Shown here piece after piece: positions 25,031-36,849 of a DNA stretch of 64,000 nt. Every line of letters begins with the position of its first letter. Positions within the stretch are counted from its first letter, which is position 1. The stretch is from NCBI GenBank assembly GCA_016801845.1, contig CM028928.1, positions 15,411,327 to 15,475,326 on the forward strand, given 5' to 3'. The stretch is from Polydactylus sextarius (lineage: Eukaryota > Chordata > Actinopteri > Polynemidae). The notes under the pieces are model-generated. The model saw only the letters and a program-made list of their open reading frames with translations, was not told the origin of the DNA and ran no database searches. A program made the position numbers and the translations under genes.

Positions 25031-26959
25031 TGTGTTTTTTTCCACAGACCTGATATTTATATTTGACATTTGGTTCATGGTTTGTTGTCTTTACACAACC
25101 TTTTGGCGGTGAAAGTCAGGAGTGCACTGCCCCGGTGGTTAGCAAATAACAGCAGAGAAGCCAAGACACGTTGGCCAACGAAAACAGCACAAATATAATT
25201 GTTCTGTGTTTCGCTGCAAACATGAAAAAACATCTCATTTTTTTTGTTTTTGTTTTTTTTTTTCTCTGCTTTTCAGGATATTGAAGTTGTCAGACTTCAG
25301 TTACCCCGTGCAGTGAAAAATGAGTGCCACTTTTTTGTGAAAGAGGCATCTGCTTGCCTGGTTGACGGTGCCAGACACTTGCTTTTCATGTGGAGTGTGG
25401 ATGTTCCTCTCAAATCATCAGTTAACTTTCCTCGCAGATGCCTGCTGAGTCATTTCTTTCATATTATCTCTGGGTTTACAGAAATGGCACAAACTAAATC
25501 TGCCCCCCACCCATACTGAGTGTGTTTGTTAACTCATGAAAGGCTGCCCATTCTGGAAAAAAGTAAAAAAAAAAGACTCATATTTCTATTTCTACACACA
25601 AGGCCAAACACCCAACAGGCCACTGGACAAAGAAACCGTGTTATGCAAAAACATGTAATACAACGACAAGTTAAATTTCACTATCTACCGATTCAAACAA
25701 ACAGCACTCCACCAGCAAAGCAACAGCCCTTGTGGTAGCGCATTTTTAAAGGCAGACTGAAAGCACCCACAGGAGCCTTATTATCAGTTTAAACTCTGTA
25801 TGAAAGAACAGCTTCCACAGCTTAATACTACTGCACTTCTTACACAGCTTGCCCAAATAGCAGCAAATAGCATGTGTCTAAAATTTTAGAATTTTATCAT
25901 CCTGACAGTGCTGATGAATTGTGGTTTTTATACCATTTTTTTGTGAGCGAGGATAGAAGAGTGTGTGGAAGGAATTGGTAACTGACAGTCAGTCCAGCTC
26001 GGCCTCTGGATGAAATATTCTGTATTGTGATACTGTCCTTTATGGGATACCCTCTGTGTCTTACACTTCAACTAATCTCAACATCTGCTCCTGTAATCAG
26101 AGTCCCTGGACATGTGTGACATCTTGTGCTACAGACTCATAAAAATGTATTTAGTGCAATTTAATAATTGTAAAGCTTGCATACTGTGATTCATGCAGAA
26201 GAAGCAGAATCCATGACAGCACTTTTTTTCTTTTTTGCTTAACAAGTCTCATTGTGGTTTCTGTATGTCTGTGCATCCTCCACTCAAAGCATTAAGGGAG
26301 AGAGGGAGAGAGAGAAAGAGAGAAGATATTTGACTTCAGTACTTTCTTTTCTCTCTCTCTGTTCCCCTTTGCAGCCAGTGCACTTTTGTTCCAGCAACAT
26401 GTCCTGTGGTCAGCACAATCACAGTGGGCTGAGGCCAGTGGCAGCTTGATAGGCCAAGAAAATAAATGCTTCCAGTCACAGATGCAACCAATTGTTGAAG
26501 GACAGCGGTGCCTTGCAAATCACTCAGAGGGAGCGGCTGGGGAGAAGGGTGAGGTTGTACTGATGTAGTTGGGTCAGCAGACTGGAGGGGGCAACATTTG
26601 GGCTGTACGATGAGTAACAGAGAAAAAAAAAAACAAGTACTGGAGTTAAGAGACAAATATATACACTATTATTCATATACAGATAAGTGCAGGCACTCTG
26701 TTACTCCTTCATTCATAAACTCATACATGCACAATCACATTCCCCACAATAATAAACACATACACACACTCTATTAACAAAACCCACAGCAGCTATGTAT
26801 TTACATGTGCAGTCACAACATGCCAATGGGTATAATAACAGCAACAAGTTCATATACACACAAACAGCACAAAGATCATCTCCAGAGGCTACTAAACAGA
26901 GTGGAGAAAAGAATACAAAATGTATTTTTTTTTTCTACATAAAAATGCAGCCAGCACAG
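25031..26959. other. Non-coding stretch, no gene recognised
   Basis: A T-rich tract lies at 25,238-25,263. GA-rich (26,295-26,325) and CT-rich (26,341-26,360) tracts lie close together. Three overlapping frames at 26,252-26,656 are mainly products of these tracts. No exon is recognised. Confidence 0.5.
26295..26360. repeat. GA-rich tract followed by inverted CT-rich tract
   Basis: An interrupted (GA)n run at about 26,295-26,325 is followed 20 bp later by an interrupted CT run. The two arms are roughly complementary and could pair. It is a simple-sequence feature. Confidence 0.7.
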
Positions 26960-27190
26960 ACTAAATGTATTTCCATAATGACTCTGGCTTGGTGTGCATA
27001 TGGGGCGTTAGCTTCCCCTCGGCAGGCGCTGCATGTGAAATGAGCTGCTGCATCGGCCGCCTCTGTCATGAACTTACGGGGGTTCGTTCGTCTGTCCAGT
27101 GGCGATGGCTGCCCTGACATTAAATGCAACAGCTCCAAGGCAGATAATGGACCAACTTTATCCAACATTCATGATGTCATTCCGTCCAGA
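26960..27190. promoter_or_regulatory. CpG-dense complex block, candidate conserved element
   Basis: Between about 27,003 and 27,110 there are nine CpG dinucleotides, in a window otherwise nearly devoid of them. The minus strand is open from 27168 to 26935 (77 codons), giving a well-mixed amino-acid composition, but I recognise no domain and see no convincing exon boundaries. It may be a conserved regulatory element, a tiny unmethylated island or an unrecognised exon. I lean to a regulatory element. Confidence 0.35.
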
Positions 27191-28429
27191 TCTCATAACA
27201 ACCACTCTAGATGTGAATCATTGAGAGACCATTGAACATAGATTATATACATCATAGGATTCATCTGGAGGTGCATTACTTCACTACTGCACTACTTCTT
27301 CCATCTCTAGCCTGAAAATGTATTTCAAAATGATGGTGGAAATATAGTCTATTGTACATGTGAGAGACAGTATGTTCTCCTTATGTGTTGATCTCAGATA
27401 CATTTTGATAGTGGTGCCTGTCTTTGCAAATATTTTGTTTTCTGAACCTTTTTTTTTTTCCCCGCATCCCACCTGAATGAAACCCATGTCATTCTCAACT
27501 TTTCAGATTAATTTTTTTTCTGGTTTTTGTTTGCATTCTATTCACCAAACAGATTGTATTACATTCCCAAAGGCTTCACGGTGAATATAGTTCTCACCGA
27601 AGCAGCTGCCTCTTATAAATGATAATGAATATATTATGAAAAAAAAAAAAAAAATTCTCTTTCACTTCATATCTCAGTAACTCTGACTATTAATAGCTGG
27701 TTAGAGTTCAAAAGGTTGTCTTGTTTAAAATGATTATTAATTGAAGTAAAACTTATGGTAAACCGACACGGGCTGGATCTCATGACCACTACAGAAATGT
27801 AGCCTTTTAATTCCTGCTTTACTGGAAAAGTCAATAGTGTTGTTTTGCTCATCAATAAAGTCATTTCCACCAGGCCTGCAGCTTTCGTTACACAGAATGG
27901 CGACTAATTATCTGAGGTTGATAATATTGACAAGACAGTTGCTCAGCGAATGATACAGACACATGAGCAAAGTGCAATAGGATATTTCTCAATAATTGAC
28001 AAAAGTAAATCTTCTTACTCTTATTTTCGATATTCATCCTGTTTTGCTACTCCCTCCATCATGTGATTGTAAATACATTAATATAATAATAATGAATTAT
28101 GTTTACATTGTAAATGTTAATTCTGCATTTGTCCTTTGTGCTGTGTGTTTGACAAAAGAAAATTTTATCTTAACCAATTCGGTGTTTGTCTGCATTTAGA
28201 CGTGCTGTGTTTTATTGGGGTGTTTTTCCTTTGTTTTGTTTTTTTTTTTTTTTTTTTTATGGCTGTTGCATCATATTTGCTATTCTCAGTTTCCAGTTCC
28301 ACACATGGGAAATAAACAGCTCAGCAAAGCTTCGTACAGAGGTGCAAAATTTGGCAGAGAAGCTGGGGAAAAAAAGAGAAGATGGGGAGAAAAAGTGTTC
28401 TTCAAATAAACCCCGCTAATGAGCTGGCG
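27191..28429. other. Non-coding stretch, no gene recognised
   Basis: AT-rich sequence with A/T runs at about 27,640-27,654 and 28,239-28,258. The patch at 27,870-27,960 is more complex but short. No exon or repeat is recognised. Confidence 0.5.
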
Positions 28430-28720
28430 AGAGATTTACATAGCTTGATGACTAAGGATCCTGGGTAATTACCCGCCTGCACCTCAAGGTTTAATCTGTG
28501 ATGAGTATGGGTCTGGTGACAATGCCAGCCAATCAATCCCCGTCTCAGGAGGTCAACAGGAACAGCACCTCCTCTGGTTTAACATGAGCTATCTGTTGAC
28601 TTATACAGCACTGCTAGAGATCACTGGTGGCTTTATGAATAATTTCTTCATTAGCTCTCAGAGGACAGACAATATTAATGCAGATGTACCCTATCCTTGT
28701 TTGCAGGGATAGTAATGGGA
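28430..28720. promoter_or_regulatory. Candidate conserved non-coding block
   Basis: Complex sequence with paired homeodomain and CCAAT-type cores (GGGTAATTACCCG, a near palindrome; GCCAGCCAATCAATC; ATTAATGC), no simple repeats and no long frame. It resembles developmental enhancer sequence. Inference from composition only. Confidence 0.28.
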
Positions 28721-28983
28721 GGGCAAAGCAGGAGCACCTGAATTAATCCAACACTTTAATGCAAAGTGCTGGAAGTCTCAGATGGGAACTTCTTTCCACC
28801 TCCCAAGACCTCCAAACACTCCTTGTAGTGCTCATGGCTTTCAAACATGCCTGACATTAGCTTCTTCCTCAGTAAGTTCAGTTAGCTTTAACTGGGATGC
28901 TGCTTCATCTGCCACCAACAACCTGATTCAGTATTCAAAAAGCTGATGAGGAATCTGATCTGCAGCCATTTCTGTTTTAGGTT

Positions 28984-29017
28984 ACATTTACATTTAGTCA
29001 TTTGGCAGGTACCTTAT
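28984..29017 (+). repeat. Left fragment of an older fish repeat, split by piggyBac
   Basis: ACATTTACATTTAGTCATTT followed by GGCAG matches the left part of a very common fish interspersed repeat. From memory this runs ACATTTA..TTTAG.CATTT.GCAG, then CTTTTATCC, then AAAGCGACTTACA. The sequence then departs from the repeat at about 29,018. The expected continuation (AAAGCAACTTATAGGTGA) reappears at 30,191, on the other side of the piggyBac-type element. Confidence 0.65.
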
Positions 29018-30188
29018 CCCCTATATTGTGTTTAGGTCATATTTGACCTGTTTTCAAGTTTATGTAAAAAAATACCTTTTGCTATTTTCATTGCAACAAG
29101 ACTTCAGCATATCCTCAAAAACAACAATTTTATCATGATAAAAACACCATTTTAGTAAATTCTTAAGGTCTAGAAAAATGTGACCTTTGTGGTGTTATGG
29201 GTTAGATATGGCAAGGAATACATACATTCTGGAAATTGCAGGCATCACTTGAAAGCTGTGGGTTGCTCTGTGGATTAGATATGACTTAGTTTGCCCCACC
29301 ACACACGCACACACACGAGTACCCTACCCAACCTTCGCCCACGTGAACACAAACTTTACATTTTGACTAAAAATGAACATTGGCATCTATAAATAGGGTT
29401 TGGGTGATATATTATCAATTCCATTCAGTAGTAGCATCAGTCAAAATGAGCAAGAGACTCACTACATATGAGGCTATTGATCATGTCTTTAGTTGTGAGA
29501 TTGATATTGAGGATAGAGAGTGAAGCGAAACTGAGGAGGATGTGTCTGAGGAAGGGGATGATGTCCAATATGACACTGGAGTCACTGATCTTCAAATCCA
29601 GAAAAGAGACATTTCATACTTATTAACCCATACTTGTCAAAAAGACTTTGGGGCCTAGTAGATATGCTGTGTCACATGCCCAAGATATCAAGATGAGCTG
29701 TTCATACCACCATCTCTTGAGAAGATCCTGCTTGAGATGACCAACATGGGAGGGAGAAGGGTGTTTAACAATAGCTGGATGGAGATCAACAATACACAGC
29801 TGGATGTTTACATGGGGCTGTTGCTTCTTGCTGGCATGTACAGATCCTGTAATGAGGCTACTGCTAGCTTAATTTATTGTTATTATTAATTATTAATTTA
29901 GTAATTATTATTTCAATTTATGGTTTAATGATCAATTGTTATTCTGAGTAAAATCTGAATATTATGAGCGATTATGAATAAAAATGTATTTAACAATTTT
30001 GATTTTTTTGAAGATTTTTTAAAATTTGAAATCGAGTGTTTTCGATTATTTAAAAAAAGATGGGGCCAAAAAGTGACATTTCAAACAGTGTTTACATTGA
30101 TATGAATTCAAGTTAGCTATGAGGTGAAAAACAATAGTAGATAATAACTATTGTTTTTTGAGTAATTTGGGCTAACATATTAGAAGGG
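29018..30188 (+). mobile_element. Internally deleted piggyBac-family element
   Basis: The right edge reads GAAGGG followed by TTAA (30189-30192), the piggyBac target tetranucleotide. The left edge reads TTAT then CCCC, a one-base decay of TTAA-CCC. Subterminal sequences on the two sides share an inverted segment, with CTCAAAAACAACA near 29,112 against CTCAAAAAACAATAG on the minus strand near 30,160. The interior carries a transposase N-terminal relic (listed separately) and then only AT-rich sequence, so the catalytic half is missing and the copy cannot be autonomous. The surrounding older repeat fragments give an independent estimate of both boundaries. Confidence 0.65.
29446..29886 (+). pseudogene. 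piggyBac-type transposase, N-terminal relic
   Basis: One reading frame runs from an ATG at 29446 to a TAA at 29887, broken by in-frame stops at 29521 (TGA), 29656 and 29659 (TAG TAG), with no frameshift. The first part is acidic (D/E-rich), as in piggyBac N-termini. The last 60 codons contain ILLEMTNMGGRRVFNNSWME, then a LDVYMGLLLLAGMYRS and NEATAS segment. This matches the start of the DDE_Tnp_1_7 (PGBD4-like) domain, where W.E...L.aYiGlLiLaGvyRs..E..s is typical. The sequence ends at the point where a tryptophan should follow NEATASL, giving way to AT-rich DNA. The catalytic aspartates and the C-terminal Cys-rich finger are absent. Function is lost. Confidence 0.8.
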
Positions 30189-30215
30189 TTAAAGCAACTT
30201 ATAGGTGAAACGAGG
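30189..30215 (+). repeat. Right fragment of the older fish repeat
   Basis: TTAAAGCAACTTATAGGTGA continues the repeat interrupted at about 29,017 (consensus by memory AAAGCGACTTACA.GTGA). Together the two fragments show the piggyBac insertion came after the repeat was already in place. Confidence 0.6.
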
Positions 30216-32560
30216 GCATGTCTTCACTAATTCCCCCTCATTGCGCAACTTGTTAGTAACAGTTATGTACCGTGCCTCTTGATATGATGCCAGTGTGGTC
30301 ATCTCAGTGTTTGGTACATTTTTAAAAGTGAGTCTGTTTCTCTTTCTGAAATCTCACCACCTTTACCTTGAGCTTGTTACATTCAGTGCCTGTAGGAAAC
30401 TTCCATGTATCAATGGGGTGAGATTAAATGATATCCAGGTTTGAAACTTGATAATGTGACAGTGAGATCGGGCATATCAAGCGAGAGAAGTTTTTTTTTT
30501 TTTTTTCTATTTCAATCCTCAAAAAAGTACAATGCCACCCATGCAGGTGGGAATGTTCTGTGCTCCTCTTGATATTTGTACTTTATGTTTTCATCAATCA
30601 TCATGATTCAGTCACTGGCTATGCTGCCAAACTTGTGTCATCTATAATATATTTAAGTATTGGAATAGTTAAACTACATACATCACTTTTATAAAAAAAT
30701 ATTAAAAGCAATTGTTTTAAATGTGGAAAAAAAACTAAACCAAAAACACCAATAAAACCCATGTGCAATAAGCACAAATACACAATAATTCAACTGCAAT
30801 TCAAACAATAAAGGTCAAGAAATTATAATAACTATACTATAATAAATCAACAACTTGTGAAATCTGCACGCAACATATTGTTTTCTGAAAGCAGGATTTA
30901 ATAAAGACACTAAACATGCAGGCAACCTCAAAAACCAGTGCATGTTTTCCATGACATTACTAAAGCCATTCAAGGACTTGACTTAATTTCCAGTGAAGGC
31001 ATGTCAGATTTGATTGATTGGAATGATGTAATGCTTGCCCTGGGTACAGCAAACACTGCCATGGAAATAGGTTGACAGCTGGCGCAGATACTTTATCAGA
31101 CTTATACAAACTGATCTATCTGTGACACTTGGCCCATGATTGTATTAAATATGTATACAAGATTTGAAAGACCCGGATGGAGAAATTTCCATTGTTTTTA
31201 AGAGCAGTGGTGGTGGAGAAGAAATCAGACTTGAAGAGGCGTGAGACGCATGCATTGCGTGGAGATGTGCATGTATGATGTACAAGGATTATCTTGGTGG
31301 AGTTCAACTTCAGGGTGAAACTTGAAGTTATAAGAAGGTCCTCAGCACTGTGATCATATCTTCAAAGAAGAAGCAGATGATAACTAGTGTTCAAATGAAT
31401 ATTAATGCAATCTCAAACGAGTGCTTGAACTATTTCTTCCCAATTACAAACTATGTCAATAACTACCACAGCTCATACTTGGTGAACTGTTACTTTCAAT
31501 AATGATTTTTAAAGGCAAAAGTCACTCAACACACTTCAATACAGTCAAAACAAAGCTCAGGATTCAGCCTTGATGTTCTGTGTTCTGTTCACCTGACTGA
31601 GCTCAACATAGATTTCTCAGGTTGTTGAGAGGCTCTTACATACACATACACCCAAGTAATCTTTATGCTTGGTTAACAGTACACAACATGCCCATATTTT
31701 CCATCATGCTTACTGACATTCACTTGAACATCGCAAACAATCCCATTAATGCTGGCGGATGATCACCGAAATGTCTGAAAATATTCTCCTCCACCAAATC
31801 AGACAACAGCACACACACACTCAGTGTATACCAACCACTATTACTGATGATAGTAAAGCCATAGTGATAACAATTATTCTGGTGATTGAGCAGGCTCTTT
31901 ATCTGATGAGTGCACTACTTTTCATTCCTCAGGAGGAGCATCATGCTGTGCCTGTGAATCAACTTTAAATTTGTAAATGGTACCACTATCAAGGGCTGCC
32001 TAATTTGCAGAGCTTAATAACAAAGAGTGAGCACACCATGGAGCATATGCATTCACATGCTGAGGAGACGCTGCTCCTCATCAACAGCAAACACAGATTT
32101 CACTGCACACGCCCCCTCTTTCTTGAAAACAAAACATTAAAACAAGGCTTATATCTTCTCTATTGTGGGTATGACTGCTGTGCTTTGGCTCTCAGATGCA
32201 CATCTGATGACAATGAAGCCGTCAATAATACATAGCTCTATATCCACGCAACTAGTGGTGCTCTAGAAGTCAGTCAGTTCTCCTAACAATTCTGACATCA
32301 CTCTTTATCCCAACCCCCAGTTCTACTGTACATCCATCCATCCACTGACCTCTGCTGTAAATCTCTGAGCCCAGTACTGACACAAGGCAGTGTAGGCAGG
32401 TCACTGGGTGATGAGAGGGAAATAAAACAACAGCTTTTATGGCTCTGGAGGATGCAGCAGTATGGCTTAGAAAGCCTTGCACTTGATTGGAGTAAGTCAC
32501 ATTTACTGACCGCTGATCTCCCACTCCATTAGCTGCAGTACATAAAGGACATTAATCCAA

Positions 32561-32580
32561 AGGACCTGCAAGCAGGTCCT
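32561..32580. repeat. Perfect short inverted repeat
   Basis: AGGACCTGC, a two-base AA centre, then GCAGGTCCT: perfect 9-bp arms. It contains E-box-like CACCTG/CAGGT overlap on both arms (ACCTGC / GCAGGT, the ZEB/SNAI core). A protein site pair and a chance palindrome are both possible. Confidence 0.6.
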
Positions 32581-32832
32581 GACAGTGCACAAGCACAAAG
32601 TACCAGCTGTGGCAGACATGGAAGGAAAGCACCTGCAGTTCAATGCAAATTTAAATAAATACAACCTAAATGAATTAAAGTTTGTTAATTGTTAAATAAT
32701 AATTATATAATTTTATTTACCAGTAAAGATAACATATACTCAGGAAAGTAATAGCTAAAAAGATCTAGGAACCCAGTATCTCTACAAAAAAATAAAGGGG
32801 AAATGATTAGTTGATAAATGATCAACTAAACT

Positions 32833-32835
32833 CAT

Positions 32836-32867
<32 letters not shown>
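32833..32867. repeat. (CA)n-(GA)n compound microsatellite
   Basis: A few CA units run into about 13 perfect GA units. Confidence 0.95.
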
Positions 32868-35800
32868 CTAACATGCCAACATGATATGTTGATCATTCAA
32901 TTCCAGTTAGAATCCCATCTTTAGGCATCATTCATTTTTTCTTCTCTGAAATGGGAAACGTTTCACTTTACATGTGCTGTGTTTACTTTCTGTTGCTTTT
33001 AAGATTCAGTGCAAACTCTTAGAAACAACAGCGCTCCACATAGCAGAGTTAACCTCAGCCTGATGGAGGACCACTGTGAAGCTGAGCATATGAGCTGAAC
33101 ATGGGTCCTGCTGAAAATGAACACTTTTCCAACACCCACACAAGCAGTGACCTGGAGGGCCAAAGCACCAGACCGGATGGAGTCATGGATATATAGTGTG
33201 TGACAGTTGAAGACTCTCACAACCAAACAACAGGTTACTCATCTATCAAAGCGACAAGCAGCGTTTTAAGAATGGATGTTTGCAGCAACCTTGGAGCCTG
33301 TGTAAAAGCCTGACAACCACATATGATGAATCAACGCAGTGCAGACTCTCAGCCTATATCCGCCTGTGGGCAAAGATCTCGTCCATTGAATTCAACATGA
33401 AACAGAAACACAGATCAGGGATCTCTGCTACTGTCAGGATGATATGAGTCTGGTCAGGGTCAAGCTGCTCAACAAGAAGGTCCCATGGTGGGCCCATTAG
33501 ACAAAAAACAACTGTAGTCTTACATGTCCAATATTTCTACATGTCGTCTTCATAAACATTCATGTCTAGTTTACTGTGGCTTAGCACAGACTAAGTGTTA
33601 GAGTCAGTTCAATGATGAGTTACATGGCAACAAGCTGAAGTGAAAAAAATATCCTGAAGATTTTATTAGATACAATGTACAAGTGATTCACAGACATTCT
33701 TACAAACATTAGTCATTGTTTTAAAAATCCATACTTTTAAACAACTGGAGGGAATGTTGCCGTGTCCATTAAGGACATGCAAATTTAAAACAAATCATTA
33801 CTCACCGTATTTAATATAATATATGTTCCTATGTAATATATAAAAGACTAACTTCAATGCAGGTAGGACCCTGGCCCTCATCAGCCTTTCATCATACATA
33901 AAGAAGGATGCATATGGAGTCTTCAAAACTTGCAAGGTATTTTGCATTAGTAATTTCCCACATCCATAGTTCATTACCCTTCATTTATTTGAACCCAGTG
34001 ATTAGAGGCACTGACAGCAGTAGTAATATATTTTGGCAATTTGAGAGCAACATGGTACACGTTTGTCCAAAAATCCTACCTAAATCATAAAATTATTTTT
34101 TAGAGTTTGCATTTCGTCATAAATGTTAAATGTTAAAATTAGAAATACTGTATTTTTCAGTGTGGCATATTATACTGCAAGTTATACCAGGGTCATTAGT
34201 CCCAACATCATTGGATGTTGCATGTTGTCAGAAGAAGTCAGAAGCTCAAATTGAGTTTGATCTTGGTTTCTACTGTTGTAAAACATGTAAAGACAAAGTT
34301 GTAGATGTAGATAGAAAAGATCTAAGTTACTGCTTTTTAAGTTATCACTAAGACGGAGATTGTGCTGATTTCAGGTAACTGGTTGTAATTAAGGCTCTTA
34401 TGTGGCTGTAGGTGTCTGTCTTGGTGTTAAATCATGCTGTGTTTATTCACACTGAATTCATGTTATATGTCCATAAATTCAAGCACCGACCCTTCATGTT
34501 ACTAACTATTGATATTAGACTAGATATCTGGATGTTAGCCTTCATGATTGACACAAACTGTATGCATGTTCAACAAATAGGAGGTTGTGGGCCTCTTTCT
34601 GTTGAAGGTACAGAGGGATTGCTGCTATATTACTGAATGTGGGGCCTCTTATACACTGTATAAAGGTAATCCGCCAATCAGAATGACCTCTGTGTTAAGG
34701 TATGAAGAGCATAAAAAAATCATAACACAAAAAACTATAGTTTTCAATTGGTAAAATGTATTTGCTGAAGATCTACATGTGTCATTTATGCTATTAATGT
34801 AGATTAAAACCTTTATTTGCTCATGATTGTCAGTCAGTTAACATTGGAAATCTGTAAATCCTATCAATTTAGTCACTGTGCTGCATGAAACACATTTGAT
34901 GTAAATATTTTTTATGTGAAACAGAAGATGCAGGAGCTATGAACAAATTATTAAAAAAAAATCAACTTTAAATTCTGAACAGTTTGGGGAAAATACTAAA
35001 ACAGTTCCAATTACTCTGAAGCAATGCTCTGTATACACACATACACCATTTGCCTTATAGCATTTACAATCCAGCTCCAGGCTTGAATTTACAAAGCAGT
35101 ATGCTGCAGGAAGATGGAAGCTGGACCCAAGTAAAATCTGACTTAGCTCAAAGATGACTTTTCTGTGCCGAAAGACATGAAGTTATCCATTAGTGTGCTG
35201 TAGGGTGATGATGGGATTTTCAGGAAGTGGATGATCCTTCGCACTCAGCAGGGCTGAAGCCTGTGTCCTTGACAAGAACACTTAATTAAAGTCACAATAA
35301 GCTGTTGACTGCTTCCCCCCAGTCTCATCAATAAAGCAACTGAACCTGCATGGAGCTCCAATCTCCTCATGTTAACTCCTTAATTTATCACAAAAACCAT
35401 TATCCATGTTAACATAACACTTCTCAAGTAGAATCATTTCATCCAACTGATCTGATTCAGATTTTTTCTTCATTATTAACACTCATAAGGAATGTGTGGA
35501 TACATTTGACACAAAGAGCAATTGTGTTAGAAACTGTGAGCTTGTCTGCACAGCTAGCTATTCCAACCAATAAGTTGCCAATAAACTATGGCAGACAATC
35601 CATGTCTTATTGATGGAATAAATTTGTCAGTGTCATTACTGATAACAACCTTATGCAACATAATCGGTTACATGTCTTTTTTCTGCAAAGTCAGAAAACT
35701 TTTCTCTCATGTACACAAGTACAAGTATTTCATGCTGTCAGTCTTAGATTCTGCTGCTGATCTTGATGTCATTCATCAAAACTCTACAAGAACGTGTAAT

Positions 35801-35874
35801 GGTGTAATTATATAAACAATGATTGGCAGCCTAAATAACATAATATTTCTGGAGAACCTTTCAAAAGGGTGTAC

Positions 35875-35882
35875 ATTTGCAT
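35875..35882 (+). promoter_or_regulatory. POU octamer ATTTGCAT
   Basis: An exact octamer (reverse of ATGCAAAT). It is followed by AAGCAAC, a partial match to the HMG half of a SOX-OCT composite site, and by a CpG-containing complex stretch to about 35,960. A single octamer in AT-rich DNA is only suggestive. Confidence 0.25.
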
Positions 35883-36468
35883 AAGCAACATGGATTATGC
35901 GACAGCCAAGCAGCTGTTCTCAGCGGGAGGTCTGCGTGATAACAACTTTCAGTGATTTGGCGTAATCAGTAAAACTTTCTGTTTTGAGGTGAAATTTGTG
36001 AGAAGATGAGAAGAGGAAAGTAGAGGAGAGAGGAAGGTAAACTCAGACAAGAGTGACTCTGATGCCAGCTCACACCTGCTAGATAAAATAATACTGTCAG
36101 AGTTGTTAACAACTAAGTGTATAACTGTGTGAACCTTCTGACTGCCAAGATGAGATCAAGTGAAAATTGTTATCAACACTCACTGCGACTATTCTCAATG
36201 CTCACATTTACTTGTCACAATGCACTGGCTTACAGTGTGAAACCTTTTTCTAGTGTTAACAATAATCACACTACTAATGACAGAGTGGGTGATAGATGTT
36301 AGCTTGTTCTTTCTGATGCTCATGATAAGCAAGCCATGACAGATAACTCACATTGTGACAATGTGACATCATCAGCTCCTGTTACATTTGATGCAAAATG
36401 ACTATTTATCACTTCTGATCTGATAAGGTGTCTCCAGTACTGAACTCCAAACTGGTCGATTAGAGACC

Positions 36469-36478
36469 TATCTATCTA

Positions 36479-36520
<42 letters not shown>

Positions 36521-36532
36521 TACACACACACA
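36469..36532. repeat. Compound (CTAT)n-(AT)n-(AC)n microsatellite
   Basis: Four CTAT units lead into about 38 bp of (AT)n, then GATACACACACACA. The central tract is self-complementary. Confidence 0.95.
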
Positions 36533-36753
36533 ATTCATGAGTATTTTGAAACTCATAAGAATAAAGAAAACCAATCCACACACATTCTAAAACTTAATAT
36601 TGCATCACATTTTGTCATCAAATGCATTTCGGAGCTGAGTTTTAACCTTTTCTACGAGTAGGATTTCAAACTTTCTCGCTTATGTGAGCAGCAGTATAAC
36701 AGGCTAAGAGCGGAAGGTTGTGTCAGGCCTGCATCCTGGAATGCCTTCTCTTG

Positions 36754-36780
36754 CTCTCTCTCTCTCTCCGTGTGTGTGTG
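36754..36780. repeat. (CT)n-(GT)n compound microsatellite
   Basis: About eight CT units, a CCG break, then five GT units. Confidence 0.9.
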
Positions 36781-36849
36781 TAGCCAGGCTCACATCACAC
36801 TTTTTGAAAGACCATTCGACTGAAACCTCAACCCTCCAGCCTACAAGAG

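Larger units (their letters stand above)
30216..36468. other. Non-coding stretch, no gene recognised
   Basis: Over 6 kb with no exon or RNA gene recognised. Contents are a T-run at 30,490-30,506, a (CA)(GA) microsatellite at 32,833-32,867, a perfect 9-bp-arm palindrome at 32,561-32,580 and a POU octamer at 35,875. Parts near 33,050-33,460 are GC-richer and have fragmentary frames in several phases, but I cannot tie them to any protein family. Confidence 0.5.

Noticed and set aside
32330..32346. CATCCATCCATCC string resembling an L2/SINE tail
   Set aside because: The sequence on either side does not follow the tail consensus. A short chance repeat is enough to explain it.
33050..33460. Possible decayed retroelement or exon in a GC-richer patch
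   Set aside because: Fragmentary frames in several phases, none with a recognisable motif.
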